From positions 1 through 64,000 of the forward strand of contig NW_025946061.1 in assembly GCF_000764305.2 (NCBI RefSeq): a stretch of DNA of 64,000 nucleotides, in the 5' to 3' direction. This DNA comes from Hyalella azteca. Taxonomy: Eukaryota > Arthropoda > Malacostraca > Amphipoda > Hyalellidae. This document shows positions 1 to 11,459 of this stretch, one piece after another. Both the position numbers and the translations under genes were made by a program. The notes beneath the pieces are model-generated. The model saw only the letters and a list, made by a program, of their open reading frames with translations. It was not told the DNA's origin and ran no database searches. Numbering within the stretch: the stretch's first letter is position 1; each line of letters begins with the position of its first letter.

Positions 1-283
1 CATGGATGTTCATGCAATAGTTTTTGCGTAATGCAATTGTAAAGTTATGTAAAATGAATATTTTATATATATATATTTATATATAAAAAGTCCCATTTAT
101 AGCCTATTATTCACATTAAATTGAACTTAAACAGGTCTAAAGACGCGTGCTGGTACCTTGAATGCAAATAATTGGCAATAGGAAAGCTTGGGCTGCAATA
201 GCAAGACTTTTGGGCATATTTTTCTGTTTTCAATGAATTTTACTTTATTTGGCTCCCCTGAACAATTTAAAAATCCAAAAACG

Positions 284-984
284 CCACAATAGACAATAAG
301 CTATCATTCAATCAACATGTGGCTCAAGCAACATCGAAAGCTAACAGAATTGTGGGCATCATTCGCCGCTCATTCACTTGCCTGACAGAAAAGACATTTA
401 TGACACTATATAAGAGCCTAGTGCGACCGACCCTTGAGTATGGGCATTCAGTGTATAACCCCCAGACAAAACAACTCTGCTGTGAGCTGGAGGATGTCCA
501 GAGACATGCCACTAGACTGCTGGCTTCACTGAAGGGCAGGTCTTATGAAGAGAGACTGAGAACCCTGGGATTACCCAGCCTTGAGCACCGTCGATGTCGA
601 GGTGACATGATTGAGGTCTATAAGTACCTTCACGGCAAATATTGTACCAAGTGACCTCGCTTCGAACACCTCCCGGCCAACTACAAACTGAGAGGCTCCA
701 CCATGAAGTTACAGAAAAACAGGTTCAGACTCAACATCTGAGGCCACTACTTCACCAACAGGGTAAAACAACCTGGAATAGTCTGCCCCAAAGTGTCGTC
801 GACGCCCCATCAGTCAACGCCTTCAAAAACCGGTTGGATAATCACTGGAAGTCCCTCCCCTCTCTCTATGACCCATCATGCTACCATGCTCACATGCAAT
901 TACCATGCAGCTAGCAGCACAACGAGCAACAAACATGGCCCAGGAGGGCCTCAAACGTCGGTTCAGTTCAAGTTCAAGTTCAAA
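284..984 (+). mobile_element. CR1-like LINE, 3' fragment with hexamer tail
   Basis: A reading frame from about 319 to 654 matches the C-terminal part of CR1-type reverse transcriptases: it has the words RPTLEYGHSVYNP, VQRHATRLL and KGRSYEERL followed by GDMIEVYKYLHG. After position 654 the match continues in other frames (residues like NSLPQSVVDAPSVNAFKNRLD), so frameshifts have broken it. The fragment ends at 961-984 in a short tandem TTCAAG tail, the type of simple-repeat 3' end that CR1-like elements use. The catalytic RT core and endonuclease are missing (5' truncation). It is a dead copy, related to but clearly diverged from the LINE pieces near 16, 29 and 40 kb. Confidence 0.85.
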
Positions 985-1891
985 ACAAATCTGGGGAGTG
1001 GGGACAGTTTACAGTTAGACTTAGACACATATTGTAGATTGTAGAATGTTCTTGGGCCACCTCTCAGTCTTCTCTGAGGAGACCCATGAGGCCATGATGG
1101 GCCATGAGTGATGAGTAACAAACAGTAAATAAATTCATGGTGGAATTCTAGGAATTTATTTCTCGTTTAGGATCCCTGTTGTGTGTCTATCCTGCATTCC
1201 TGCTCATGCACTTGTGCAAGCGGGAGTGTGCTGCCGCAGCTAGCGGAATGAGCGTGTTGCCGCTGCTGGTGGGACAATAGACTCCTGCATTCCAAAATGA
1301 TTTTCTTGAAATAAACTGAGACAGACACAGACGAAACGAAACGAGAAAATTCCAGAAAAGAAATAATGGGACAGAGGGTAAAATTTGTCCCGGAATAAAC
1401 ATATGAACCAAGACAAGACTTCTGTCCCGAACTTGTGTCCCGGTAAATTATGAACCAAGACAAGACAGATAGATTTGAAACAAGACATAACGAGTCAAGA
1501 TTTGTCTAAATTATTTAAGTTTTTGATTACAATACGAATCATTTTGAAAACATGGGTTGAAGAATGCCAAGTTAGCCCTTTATTGCTAATAGTCAATAGG
1601 GCCATAGACAGTTACCAGTTAAATTGAGTTAATTGCAGATTTAGCAGAATTTGTCTCACTAACTGAAATGGCAGTTAATTAGTGGTCCGACAAACACTGC
1701 AAACCTGTCAATGTATGGCTGAGTATTGAGTAAAAAATGTCACCCTTAAGTCTTAACTAAGGCTTTGATGGCACTTTATGGGAACCGTACGTGTACGAGT
1801 ATGACTGTATGAGTTGAGTCATTACGCGTTCAAAACAAGTTCAGGTGCCATGGAGCACTGCCATGGCAGTGTCTAGATTAGTCGACTTCAG
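985..1891. other. Intergenic, no gene seen; repeat-like GC-richer patch
   Basis: No supported gene. The patch 1160-1300 shares short stretches (a CTGCTGCTAGC-like core and 'caggagtct') with the left edges of the duplicated blocks near 2738 and 17427 and with 16660, so it is probably a piece of a dispersed repeat. The open minus-strand frames here show no recognisable protein features. Confidence 0.4.
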
Positions 1892-2363
1892 CCAGAAAAT
1901 GTTGAAAAGCTCTCTTCATCCAACAGAACTATGACTGTCCAAATCAATTTCTGGAAACTGACTTCAACTGATGACAAAGATCATGGTAAGATATTCCTAA
2001 TAATACTTGAGCTAATTTTAGATTATCTCTGCCTTTAGGAAAATTTTGTGCTATGTCTCCAGGAAATCTTCACGATTGCACAGGTTCCTGAATTGATATT
2101 AAATGCTTGTTTAACTTTATTTAGAAAGGATTAACGTGGATATTTTGAGTTCTTTTCTGAAGATCAAACTATTATATTTTTCCAACTTGAATTTTGTTAT
2201 ATTTTAATGTTTTTGATATTTCTTTCCAGACTTTTTGTTGAAGGAGATTGATCAAGGCAAGTTTGATGGATCTGATTCTGTGAGGCAAATCAAAGTCTGT
2301 CCAGTCAACCGATATCACCATCTACAGCTAGTATGGCCTCCTCCAAACCATCATAGAAGATAA
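1892..2363 (+). pseudogene. Two exon-like pieces, weak resemblance to M16 metallopeptidase
   Basis: Exon-like pieces at 1892-1985 (after ...ttcag, before gtaaga) and 2230-2363 (after ...tttccag) join in phase 1 with no stop at the junction (G|AC giving Asp). The joined frame runs to TAA at 2361-2363, and AATAAA follows at 2373-2378, so it looks like the 3' end of a gene. The second piece contains RQIKVCPVNRYHHLQLVWPPP. That is reminiscent of the 'Val-x-Pro-[IV]-x(5)-Leu-x-[IVL]-x-[WF]-x-[IVL]-P' segment of insulin-degrading enzyme/nardilysin (M16) proteins. No zinc-binding HxxEH motif is present and the rest of the protein is not in view. The family call is inference from one short segment. 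It could also be a chance open frame or a gene whose 5' exons lie outside the window. Confidence 0.33.
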
Positions 2364-2737
2364 TTTTTAGAAAATAAATAACTTGCTTTTCCATTTTTAT
2401 TCCCCTGTCAAGATTAAGTACCATATTAAAACACTGCATGCATTCATAGCAAAAATCATTTTAATTGCCAAGTTCCAATCAGAATAGTAAAAGGGTACGT
2501 CTCAAGTTATTCTATAAACGTATGATGGTAAGCCAAAGTTTACACCACATCAATAATTGATTTGTCTCATTATGTCTCATTAAAATGGCTATGAATTCTG
2601 GAAAATTTCAAGCTACCATACCTATTTTAACCGGGATGTCATGTATCATCCTGGAATTCTTATGGAGGGCTGAAAATTGTCCTGGTTTTTATTGCAAACC
2701 GGGACAGAGCCTGTTGTCACAAAACAAACAAACGCAG
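2364..2737. other. Intergenic, nothing recognised
   Basis: AT-rich sequence without a supported gene, ending at the left edge of the duplicated block. Confidence 0.4.
2373..2378 (+). promoter_or_regulatory. Possible polyadenylation signal AATAAA
   Basis: AATAAA lies 10 bases after the TAA that closes the exon-like piece ending at 2363. In AT-rich DNA the hexamer is common by chance, so support comes only from its position. Confidence 0.3.
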
Positions 2738-3435
2738 GAGTCTATGGGACAAGCATGCTGCTGCTGCTAGCAGGACCAGCACCCTGCCGGCCTGCTTGTT
2801 GTGGAGTGCACGGCCCTCATGATCACAGCTGGTGAGAACACAATACTAGCATCAATTATGAATCATATATCAATTGAGGTCTGTCAAGCTATTGAGAAGA
2901 CAATCTAGCAAGGAATTTGAGAACAGGCCAAATATAAAATTGATCTGGAATGAGAAAAATACATGGGGTTAGGGAGAAATGCATGAGAGAAGGAATGGCA
3001 ACTCAATTACACAGAGCAAAAAGCCATTCCCTTGCAATGTAAGCTGTGAAGTGAGAAACTTTATGCCAGGAATCAAAGTTTTTACTGAATTGCTGAAACT
3101 GGTAAATGAGACCATGCTGCTACAGTGCTATTTGCATTCTATTTAATCCATTAGCCAATCCTATGGCACTTGTTAAAGTTCTTTCATTAAAATTAAGAAA
3201 AATGCCTAATTTTTTACCTGTGAAGTCCAAATCAAACTAAAAAATTGGGCAGCAGCCACATGAGAATCAGACAAAAAAGGCCTGAGAATCTGACCAAATT
3301 CACCTGTTCCTATGAGCTATGGCCTTTCTCAACTTTATGAGCTATGGCCTTTCTCAATGGCCTATTCTCATCCACAATATTCTAGATTGGATTTTGGTTA
3401 CCAAGCAATGAAATTTCAGATCATGAATGTCTGTA

Positions 3436-4728
3436 CCATCAACCGGGGCTACTCGGGACGGGCGGGGTAACTCGGGACAGTCCTCCGACACGACATAAAC
3501 CTGTTTTAGTAGCAAAACTAATTGGAATATTGCAAAACTAAATATAGTGGCGTAAAAGTCAACATTTTTCCTATCTATGTAGTATAAAGGAAAAAATACT
3601 ACATTTACTAGCTTTGAAAAATTCCTGAAAAAATGGTGAAAAACAATATTTTGTAAAGTTACTTCTGCTAAGGTCTGCAGTAAAAAAAATATTTACCGTA
3701 TTAAAAAATTTCACTTTGAAAAAAGTGGCAGACATGTGTCAGCATGAAAACTTTATTTGCGGAATTTACATACCTGAATAAAAAAAAATGGCGGCCATTT
3801 CCGCACGGCGGGGCTACTGGGGACACCCCCCCCAGGCTATTTGGGTGGGACACCTCCAAAAACGCATTTACAGTAGAACCTCAGTTAGCAAAGGCTCCAG
3901 TTAAGAAAAAAATTGATACCAAACAACGAATATTGATTACATCTACCTCACTCAGCAAAAAAAATTTCACTTATTGAAAAATTAGTGCATCATCGGTCAT
4001 CACAAAATTGTGCATAGAATGTCATATATAGAATTGTGCACCAGGCATCATAGAATGAAAAGTAATTGACCTGAACTATGATTTATTTCTCCAAAACATA
4101 TGATGGTTGTCACTAAAACATTATTTTCTGTTTCAGGTATGTTTTTCATGATCTTTTTTATAGTAAATTCACATAACCCAATTAAAATGGTGTGAAATTA
4201 CAAGCCGTCTGGTAAGCTTACAGATACAGAAAAAATGCTATAAGGCTGCTGATATCAAGCTTGCAGTGGACAAGGTTGTTGTAAATGCTCAATGGCATGT
4301 TCATGGATACGGTAAAATTGCATCAATAATACGGTAATTAATGTATATAGTAATATCATATCGATAAATGAAAAAGAAGTAAAAATCACAGAAAATGTCA
4401 TTTATTCTACCTTTACATCATCTACAATGAAAGAGGAGGACTTCAGAGTACTGTTAGTATTGGATGAGTACACTCTGCATGCTTCAAATGTTTTAAAATG
4501 AAGTTTTATTCCAAGTGTCCCGAGTAGCCCCGTTTGACGGGGCTGCTCAGGACATTCTTTTTTTGCTTCTGGCACCTTACGAATAGCATATGGATTTTTT
4601 GGAGAAGCTGTGTGATATCCCTTGCAAAGAGCTTTGAAATGAGGCTAAACTTGTTTATGACATGTTTCGTGGTAAGAAGTTATGAATGAAAAATGTTCGA
4701 CATCGTCCCGAGTAGCCCCGGTTGACGG
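3436..4728 (+). mobile_element. pogo-like (Tc1/mariner) element with perfect empty site in the paralogous block
   Basis: A 1,293-bp insertion flanked by TA (3434-3435 and 4729-4730). Both ends carry CAACCGGGGCTACTCGGGAC or its reverse complement, preceded by CCAT/CCGT. The duplicated block at about 18148 has the uninterrupted site 'tctgTAgtagaaat', so insertion at a TA dinucleotide with duplication is seen directly. Around 4203-4320 a frameshifted stretch reads KLTDTEK ... AADIKLAVDKVV, reminiscent of the pipsqueak-type helix-turn-helix at the N-terminus of pogo/Tigger transposases; no intact DDE domain was found. The terminal word (GGGGCTACTCGGGAC) also occurs in shortened forms inside the element near 3462, 3808 and 4517. 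An inverted relative lies at 59307-60988 and a fragment at 30935-31192. Confidence 0.85.
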
Positions 4729-5062
4729 TAGTAGAAATAAATTTTTTAGCATGATTGATACAAAAATGCTTAGTACATTTGAAAGAATTTCTTAATCAAA
4801 TATAGTTAATACATTATATTTCCATAATTTTCTGCCTTATATTAAAATAAAGTTGAATATGATTACCATGTATTAAATTTAAATTGAGTCACAGGTATTT
4901 ATTCATTTTGTCATTAACGTTGTTTTCTTGCCTTTAAGGGGAGAGTTTTGGTCACAAATAGAAAATTTTGGCATTTCTGGTTTCTAGTATCATTTTATTG
5001 GTCCAGAAATTGCGCATCTAAAGAGCCCAAAACCATGTTTGTGCAATCATTTGCTTGTTCAC

Positions 5063-5210
5063 CATGTTTGTAGTTTCTGCCGATCAAATTCCTACAAAAT
5101 AGGAATGAGGCATTGCTGGTGATTGTAAATTTGTAAATATATTACTGAAAGGTTCTTCTTTGAATATGTCATGTCTAAATTATGTCACTTTTATCGCTTA
5201 ATAATTTTTT
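5063..5210. other. Segment unique to block copy 1
   Basis: Here copy 1 departs from copy 2 (which has about 216 unrelated bases, 18503-18718). No element end was recognised, so the left boundary of the composite insertion 5063-7531 is not resolved. Confidence 0.4.
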
Positions 5211-5214
5211 TTAA

Positions 5215-6419
5215 CACGTTGGCCGCGATGTGTGCCATATATGTACACGCTGTACTTCTCAGAATCGCGATGTGTACTCATGTGGTACATTCCTATGAAA
5301 AATACATCTTTTTATAAAATCTTATTACTCTTTCAAATTTAAAATTTCAATGCTACAATTCAATAGGCAAGTTAGGGGATGCTTTGAAGTCAACTACTGT
5401 TTAGAGAAATAGTTTTATTTTTAAATGCAAGTAATAAAAAAATTACGAAATTTGTGTCCATTGATGAAAGCAATAAATATATATATCTATCTTTGCATGA
5501 AAAGAAAAGAAAATATTTTCTTATTGATCTGAAACTACAAAATTGGGTGTTGCCAACATCATTATATTTCATACCTGATTGGAAAACAATTATTGCACAT
5601 GTATGACTTTCCTTCACAGTCTCCAATGTATTTTTTTTTGCTCTTTGAGTTTCGCCTTTGCTACGGCACTTCCCTCATTTGCCGAGAGCATGTTATTGCA
5701 TTCATGGCAGCGCATCCTGGTTTTAGTTCTAGTTGGTTCAATCAAAGTGTGCTGTCTCCTTTCCCACTTGATAATTTGACATCTACATCCTGATTTTACT
5801 CTCTCTGAGTCTGAGTTGCTGCTTGTAACAGAAGCTCAAGACAATATATATGATAATGATCTCTATAAGGCAAATATAACTGAACTAACAATGTAAATAC
5901 CCTCAATTTTATTCAGGATTATGAAAATCTGGACACCAATCTCTTTCCATAGTAATTTCCATGTGCAATATACATCGTTCACAAATACCTAAGAGATAGT
6001 CATAATGTGTGCAATTATGACTCAAAACTAATGTAGATTACTTGCGTGCATCACTCACAGTAATAAAGGTGATAACTTTAGGCATTTTTTCGGCAATATG
6101 AGCTATAGACGCATTTCTTTGCTTGGTACACATCGCCCACAGTATGAGAAATGATTACGCTAGGCGACGTGTGCCAATATGGGCCACAACAGGCATGGCT
6201 TCACTTGGTACACATTGCCAGGAATAATGACGAATTTCAACCCTGAGCGATGTGCACCAAATACGGTCACCAATTTTACGTGACACAATGACGGAACATA
6301 CCCTCGCAGAGCTGCACACAACTTTTCTCCATGCTATCTGTTGGGTAACTGAAGATATATAAGTTTGAACCTATCGCCCGTACGGCAATCGAGCCAAATC
6401 AGCAATCGTGGCCAACGTG
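5215..6419. mobile_element. Non-autonomous piggyBac-like element (TTAA target)
   Basis: 1,205 bp flanked by TTAA at 5211-5214 and 6420-6423, with terminal inverted repeats CACGTTGGCC(G/A)CGAT. TTAA duplication is the hallmark of piggyBac-type elements. No transposase frame is present. The interior is crowded with variants of one word, roughly TTGGTACACATCGCC, in both orientations (for example near 5230-5290, 6120, 6165, 6205 and 6245). These may be subterminal transposase-binding sites or a decayed internal repeat. Confidence 0.75.
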
Positions 6420-6423
6420 TTAA

Positions 6424-7531
6424 ATTAGCTGGGTGGCCGATGTCACCCCGCGATGGAGTGACTTTGGCCACATGTGTTAAAACACAGTAAAATCATAGTA
6501 AAATGATTTTGAGGCCAAATTCAACCATTAGCGTGGTAACATCGGCCACGTAGGGTGTTTTAAAAAATGATAATCAATGCCACTGTGTACCTATTATAAA
6601 AATTGTAACACAAATATAAAACCTGCATTAGTGAATCATATGCTTCATTAATAAGGCTGCTTTTTGTCAATTTCAATGGCAGCTGGATGTGAAAGTTTGA
6701 AAAAATCTAGTCCCCATGGGATCTCGAGCATTCTTCAAAAAACCAATGTTGCTTGATAGAGGTGTGGCCCTTGAACTTACGTAAAGTGCGACCCAGTTTG
6801 TCAAGGTAATTTTTAACCAAAAAACGCAGACCCATACCGTCTAATGGGAAACCCCAGTCTGAAAGCAGAATAATGTAGGATACTAAATCTGACTCCTCTG
6901 TATGTGAAAGAGTAGACTGTCCTAAATTTTTTGCATGATGGCCAGCACATCAGTCACTCAAAGTTGAACGAGGGACTTTGCAAATATTAGCAGCTTCTCT
7001 TAAGCTAAACAACCATCTTTTATCAATTGCAATGCTTTCTTAAACGACTCCTCATAATATATCCTATATGGCACAGAATCTAATTTACGTTTATAGCTGC
7101 GCATATTTTCTGAAAAAAGAAGAAAAATATGTTATTCTAAATGGTTTATTGGCTGGCCGAAGTCACCCCATTTGGTATATATATTACATTTGGTTAAAAA
7201 CGTATAGCCATTGATATAATCATTATACAAGATACCAAAATAAGTGAAACGCATCTGATTCCAAAATTCTTTTCGTATCTCAAAATATTGAAGTTTGCAC
7301 TCAGGTTTTTTTTTCTTTACAGTACTGTTGCATTCAGATTGTGTTGGTCAAGCAGGATATAAAATTATTGAAACAAAACAGTTTCCAATCGATAGATAAG
7401 AAAAAAACTACATTGGATACCATTTTGTTCCAATCACATAACACAACTACAACAGAAACAGATGGCCTCAAAACAAAATCATAAACGTTGGCCGAAGTCA
7501 CCCCGGCGGCCGAAGTCACCCCAGTTGACGG
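6424..7531 (-). mobile_element. pogo/Tigger-like transposon remnant
   Basis: The right end (7485-7531) carries two copies of GGCCGAAGTCACCCC followed by agttgacgg and TA, a relative of the 3436-4728 termini with a different G-rich module. Further copies of the word lie near 6433 and 7152. Read on the minus strand from about 7105 to 6690, a broken frame gives YKRKLDSVPYRIYYEE, KKALQLIKDG, REAANICKVPRSTL, GHHAKNLGQSTLSHTEESDL and LSDWGFPLDGMGLRFLVKNY. This is the order of the psq helix-turn-helix and CENP-B-type region of pogo-family transposases. Frameshifts and a stop break it and no DDE catalytic region is seen. A matching left terminus was not found, so this is a truncated copy. Confidence 0.7.
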
Positions 7532-8113
7532 TAAACCAAAAAACTGACAAAAAATCTCCCCCACCCACAAAAATAAGAATTTAGAGAAAAGCCACAATGA
7601 ATCAATTATATGGCCTATATGCATCAAATGATATGTATCTCTATGTTTTAGCTTGAAAATCCTAGGAGATGAATTCTATGATGAATTGTATCTCCTTCAT
7701 TTCACATTTTCTTTCATTTTTCTGAAAAAATTTACAGAAACAAAAAATCATAAAAGATTTCTGTTTTATACATGTGCACCACCAAGTTTCAAAGTGATCC
7801 ATCCGTAAGTAAGAACGTTATTTGTTTTACCAAGATGCTCACCTTTAGAGTATGCTTTATACAAAAATGTTGAACTTAATCTCTAATAATGAAGACTGCA
7901 AATTTCCGCCCTTAGTAATTTATGATAACTAATTAAACAATTCAGGAAGATAAAGGATTGACTATCAGAATCTGAACAAGCTTTATTTTAAGTTCATAAG
8001 ATAGATTCACAACTGGCTCGGCCATCCATGGCTAACCATAAACATTACACCTGCAGGTAGACAAACCCAAACTTGAGAAAATTGGGTAAATAATGTAGTT
8101 AGCTTACTAATAT

Positions 8114-8521
8114 GTGATCAACAAAAAATCGATGGAAGTCACAATTTATAAACGGTATAGTCCCTATGGATCATCCAGTTTCAATAAATTGGCTGGGAGT
8201 GTGGTAAATGGTAATCAAGGTTCTGGCCAAGAATCAAACCTCACTTCTGACATCTTCGAGCTAAGGAGGAGTGTAGTGTCAGTGTGCCACCGCTGCTGAG
8301 CAGGAGAACATCTGAGCACCATGTACAGGGATCACTCTCATCAAGACACCATAATGTCAGACCCAGAGGAGAGTAGGACCGCGGCCGAGCAATGATGCTG
8401 CAGGTAGTATGTCTTCTAAGTTCTGAGAGCTGCTAGGCAAAAAGCCAGTGAAGCAGGAGTACCATCCAGTTACAGTGGTAGAGGAAATCTGAATATTCTT
8501 GCCACAGATTCTTCTTTAGAT
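8114..8521 (+). pseudogene. Unrecognised coding-like segment, copy 1
   Basis: Open stretches in shifting frames: 8114-8299 (containing YSPYGSSSFNKLAGSVV), then about 8300-8400, then 8420-8521 (containing LRAARQKASEAGVPSSYSG). The same segment occurs at 19318-19727 with very few changes. The Ser/Gly/Asn-rich composition and alternation of frames suggest a decayed exon of another gene, but I do not recognise the family. In this copy its last frame runs straight into FBXO22-like exon 5. Confidence 0.4.
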
Positions 8522-10859
8522 TTAGAAGACTTTGTAACATGGGATGGTTGCCTACAAATGGAAGATCGGGTCAGAGCCGTGTTGTTCTTTGAAGAGTCAA
8601 GTGTGAACTCCGTGCCTTACGTTCAGCAGCTTATCAAAAGGTGATCATGTTTGGCGGTTTTCACTTCATGCAAATTTTTTTGCATGAAGTTTTTTTTCAA
8701 AAGAATGAAGTTTTTTTTTCAAAATAGCTTCATGCGCTCTGCTCACGTTTATTTCACTGAGCAGAGAGCAAGGCAACGTGGCTGTGGTGGGAGGAAAATC
8801 TCATCAGTATTTCTATGCCATGCGGCACTCGGGGAAAGGTAAGCTATCATCCGTAAAATTTGCTTATTATGAATTTTATTCTGTAAGGTAGGTATATTGA
8901 GGGTTCTTTCAAATTGATGCCTATGGTGAAAACTGATATGATGGTTATAATCGTGTAAAGGCTGCAAGAATGCACTGCTATCTCTTCCGACGCGCATGCA
9001 CCTAGTAAAGGCTCGTGTAAAGATCTATACTTTTTTCATTTTGCATGTGCAGTTGTCATTTAAAGTTATAATGTTTGCTCGTTCAGGTATCCTTGGCATG
9101 GCAGTTTGTGGCGAGAACGTGACGGCAGCAAGCGTTGCCATCTCCTGGGCGGTGGAGGAAGAGGATGTGACACGTCATGCCATGTCTAAGGTGACGAATG
9201 CTGCTCATGCTCTTAAGAATGTGATATTTTCTTAAGACATTTTTCATGCAAGTTTGACTGAAAATATAGGATCTAGGCATGTAGAACAAACACAGTTATT
9301 GCTATGCGACTACTCACGCGCCCTACGCTAATGGTCATTTCAGTTTAAGAAAGCGTCTAGAAACAATGTAGCATGAGAATATAATCGTAGGAGGTTGGGC
9401 TTCTTTTTGTTTATTTTAACTTATTGAGCCTAGCATCAGCATTCCATGCTGTAGCTGACATTATCAATGCCAGGTTGTTTGGAAATTTTAGGCCTTGCTT
9501 TACGTAAGGAGTTATCGGCTCTAACAAAACTCTAAGTTATATTTTCAAGGTAGAATAAATTGGAACAGTCACTATGACAGTGATTTTTTATTGAAATTTT
9601 GTATTTAAATCTTGAAGTGGATTCGGTAAATATTAATAAATTTTTGTTTATGCGTCGAGAAAAACTACTAAGCCAGGTTAGTTTGACGGTATATATAGTC
9701 CCGTTCTGCTTACGCCATTGAACTCGCTCATATCTCATCAAAACGAGTCATGGTACCATGAAGTTATTATTTGAACTGAGGAGAATGTCTTGCTAGGTCT
9801 GCATGTGATGGATAGATATCAGGAATGTATGATGCATTACTGTTGTCAGTTGCTTATTCGTGTTATTTGCAGTTCCTGAAGTTCTATGATCCGAACAAGA
9901 CCAGCGTTGCCTTCTTCATCACCTGCATTGGACGACCTTATGTTGAAGAAGATGATGAGGTAAGCGAAAAAGTTATTTATCTTGATAATATTTATACCAT
10001 CATTGTATGAACTGATTGCCTGCTCTCTATTACCTACTCTCACGAAATTGGTCGTTAATATTGCACTGGTTAATCTTATCACCTCGAGTATGTGAAAAGT
10101 TTTGGAGTCAGTGCGTTTAGTATCGTAGATCTTATTAAATATTCAGCGATTGATTCTTTTCAATTGATGCTGTCCATATTCCGAGTCTTCGTTTCGTAAT
10201 TCACGCGCTTTTAATTGCAATATATTTTGTTCCCAAATAAGTGTTCACAATTTCGGCATATGCTTTTGCTGCCAGAGTATTTTTTCTCCTGCGCTAAATT
10301 GCATTTGAGTAATACTGACGCAGTTGCTGCTGCCGGCATAACATAACACTGATTGTGTCTGATAATTTACTGATACTGCACATACGAAGGCAAATGGTGT
10401 TGAAGGCTATTTTTTGCCAGTCATTTCTCGCAGTCATAATTTACTTGTGATTGCTTGCCCATAGGCGGATCAAAATCATTGCGGGCCTGCGTATGAGGTT
10501 AAGATGTTCAGAAAGATGTACCCTACTACCCCAGTGTTTGGGGCCTTCGTCTACGGCGAGACTTGTTTCGAGTTTCTGCCTCATCCTCCCGGTGAGAATT
10601 TATTTGCAATGTTTTTTCCAATCAGTCTCATTTATGCTTGATTTTCAGTTATACTGGCAACAATTTGTGATATACTCGCGGCAATTGGAAAATTTAAATT
10701 TAATTTCTAAACTTGATTTGTTTCTTTGTTGCAGGCAGCGTCGAATGGCAATTACAGCAAGAAAAAAACAAAAAAATGTTGGCAATGTCAACTAATAGTC
10801 TGTCAAATGTAATCGAGTTCAGCTATTCAACTTGCATTTTATTTCTGCAGTTCGAGTGA
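8420..10859 (+). CDS. FBXO22: FBXO22-like gene, copy 1: exons 5-10 only, fused to upstream sequence
   Basis: Codes for the FIST-type C-terminal part of an FBXO22 homologue. In the family FBXO22 is the substrate receptor of an SCF ubiquitin ligase. Exons: 5 (open from 8420, ends 8640), 6 8765-8838, 7 9087-9190, 8 9873-9959, 9 10465-10591, 10 10735-10859 (TGA 10857-10859). All junctions are GT-AG and the phases (2,1,0,0,1) agree. Diagnostic words are QGNVAVVGGKSHQ, GILGMAVCGENVTAASV, SVAFFITCIGRPYVEEDDE and FRKMYPTTPVFGAFVYGE, aligning with human 'TIGFMFACVGRG' and 'FRKFFPSVPLFGFFGNGE'. The F-box and exons 1-4 are absent. Instead, an upstream frame (NLNILATDSSLDL) enters exon 5 (EDFVTWDGC) without a stop. 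Candidate upstream acceptors are at 8419-8420 and 8506-8507. Whether it is transcribed is unknown; it may be a truncated pseudogene or a chimeric gene. Confidence 0.75.
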
Positions 10860-10863
10860 CTGC

Positions 10864-10869
10864 AATAAA
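10864..10869 (+). promoter_or_regulatory. Polyadenylation signal of FBXO22-like copy 1
   Basis: AATAAA begins five bases after the TGA (actgcAATAAAag). The same arrangement is at 25799-25804 in copy 2. Confidence 0.6.
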
Positions 10870-11459
10870 AGTAGCTGTCAACGTCCACATTTCCATTAAG
10901 TTTGATGTTTTGTACTGAAGCACCGGATTCAGATTTGTTCCTAGAACTGAACAGATTCTTCTATGAAATTTTGTCAATTGAAAGGGAAGTTTGCTTTTGT
11001 TTAAATATTTAGGTTAAGTAAAATTTTTTCAAGCCCAATCAGTCTTTTTTTTTCTTTTGGTAATCTTTTGGTGGTTTTACTGTTTTACCTTATATTAGAA
11101 AATTTACATCTTGAAAGAGTTGCAATGATACGTCCAAAATCCCAATCTTGTTCTCTCAAAATATGGGTTCATCGGCTACTGTTATTAGGGCCCAGATTAT
11201 AAATGTTAATTTTAGGAAAGTATAGAAGTGCCCTCAACCCCTCATATTACAAACTGCAGAGGATTTGTAAATTCTACTTTTTACTGAATAACGTGGCAGG
11301 CAAATTTGCAATTTCAGATAATTGGGAATCTGCCGTCTCCACCAATCAGTTGAACCATGGCTGCAATGCTATGCGAGTCCGCAGTTCAGTGCCACGCTTA
11401 TGCTCTGAGTCCATACAGAACATTGTTGCACCACTACATGCTAGTTTCATCAAACCGTC

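Noticed and set aside
8651..9289. Small frames overlapping FBXO22-like exons 6 and 7 (also 23753-24358)
   Set aside because: They read the exons in the wrong phase or strand; the phases set by the neighbouring exons give the FIST sequence instead.
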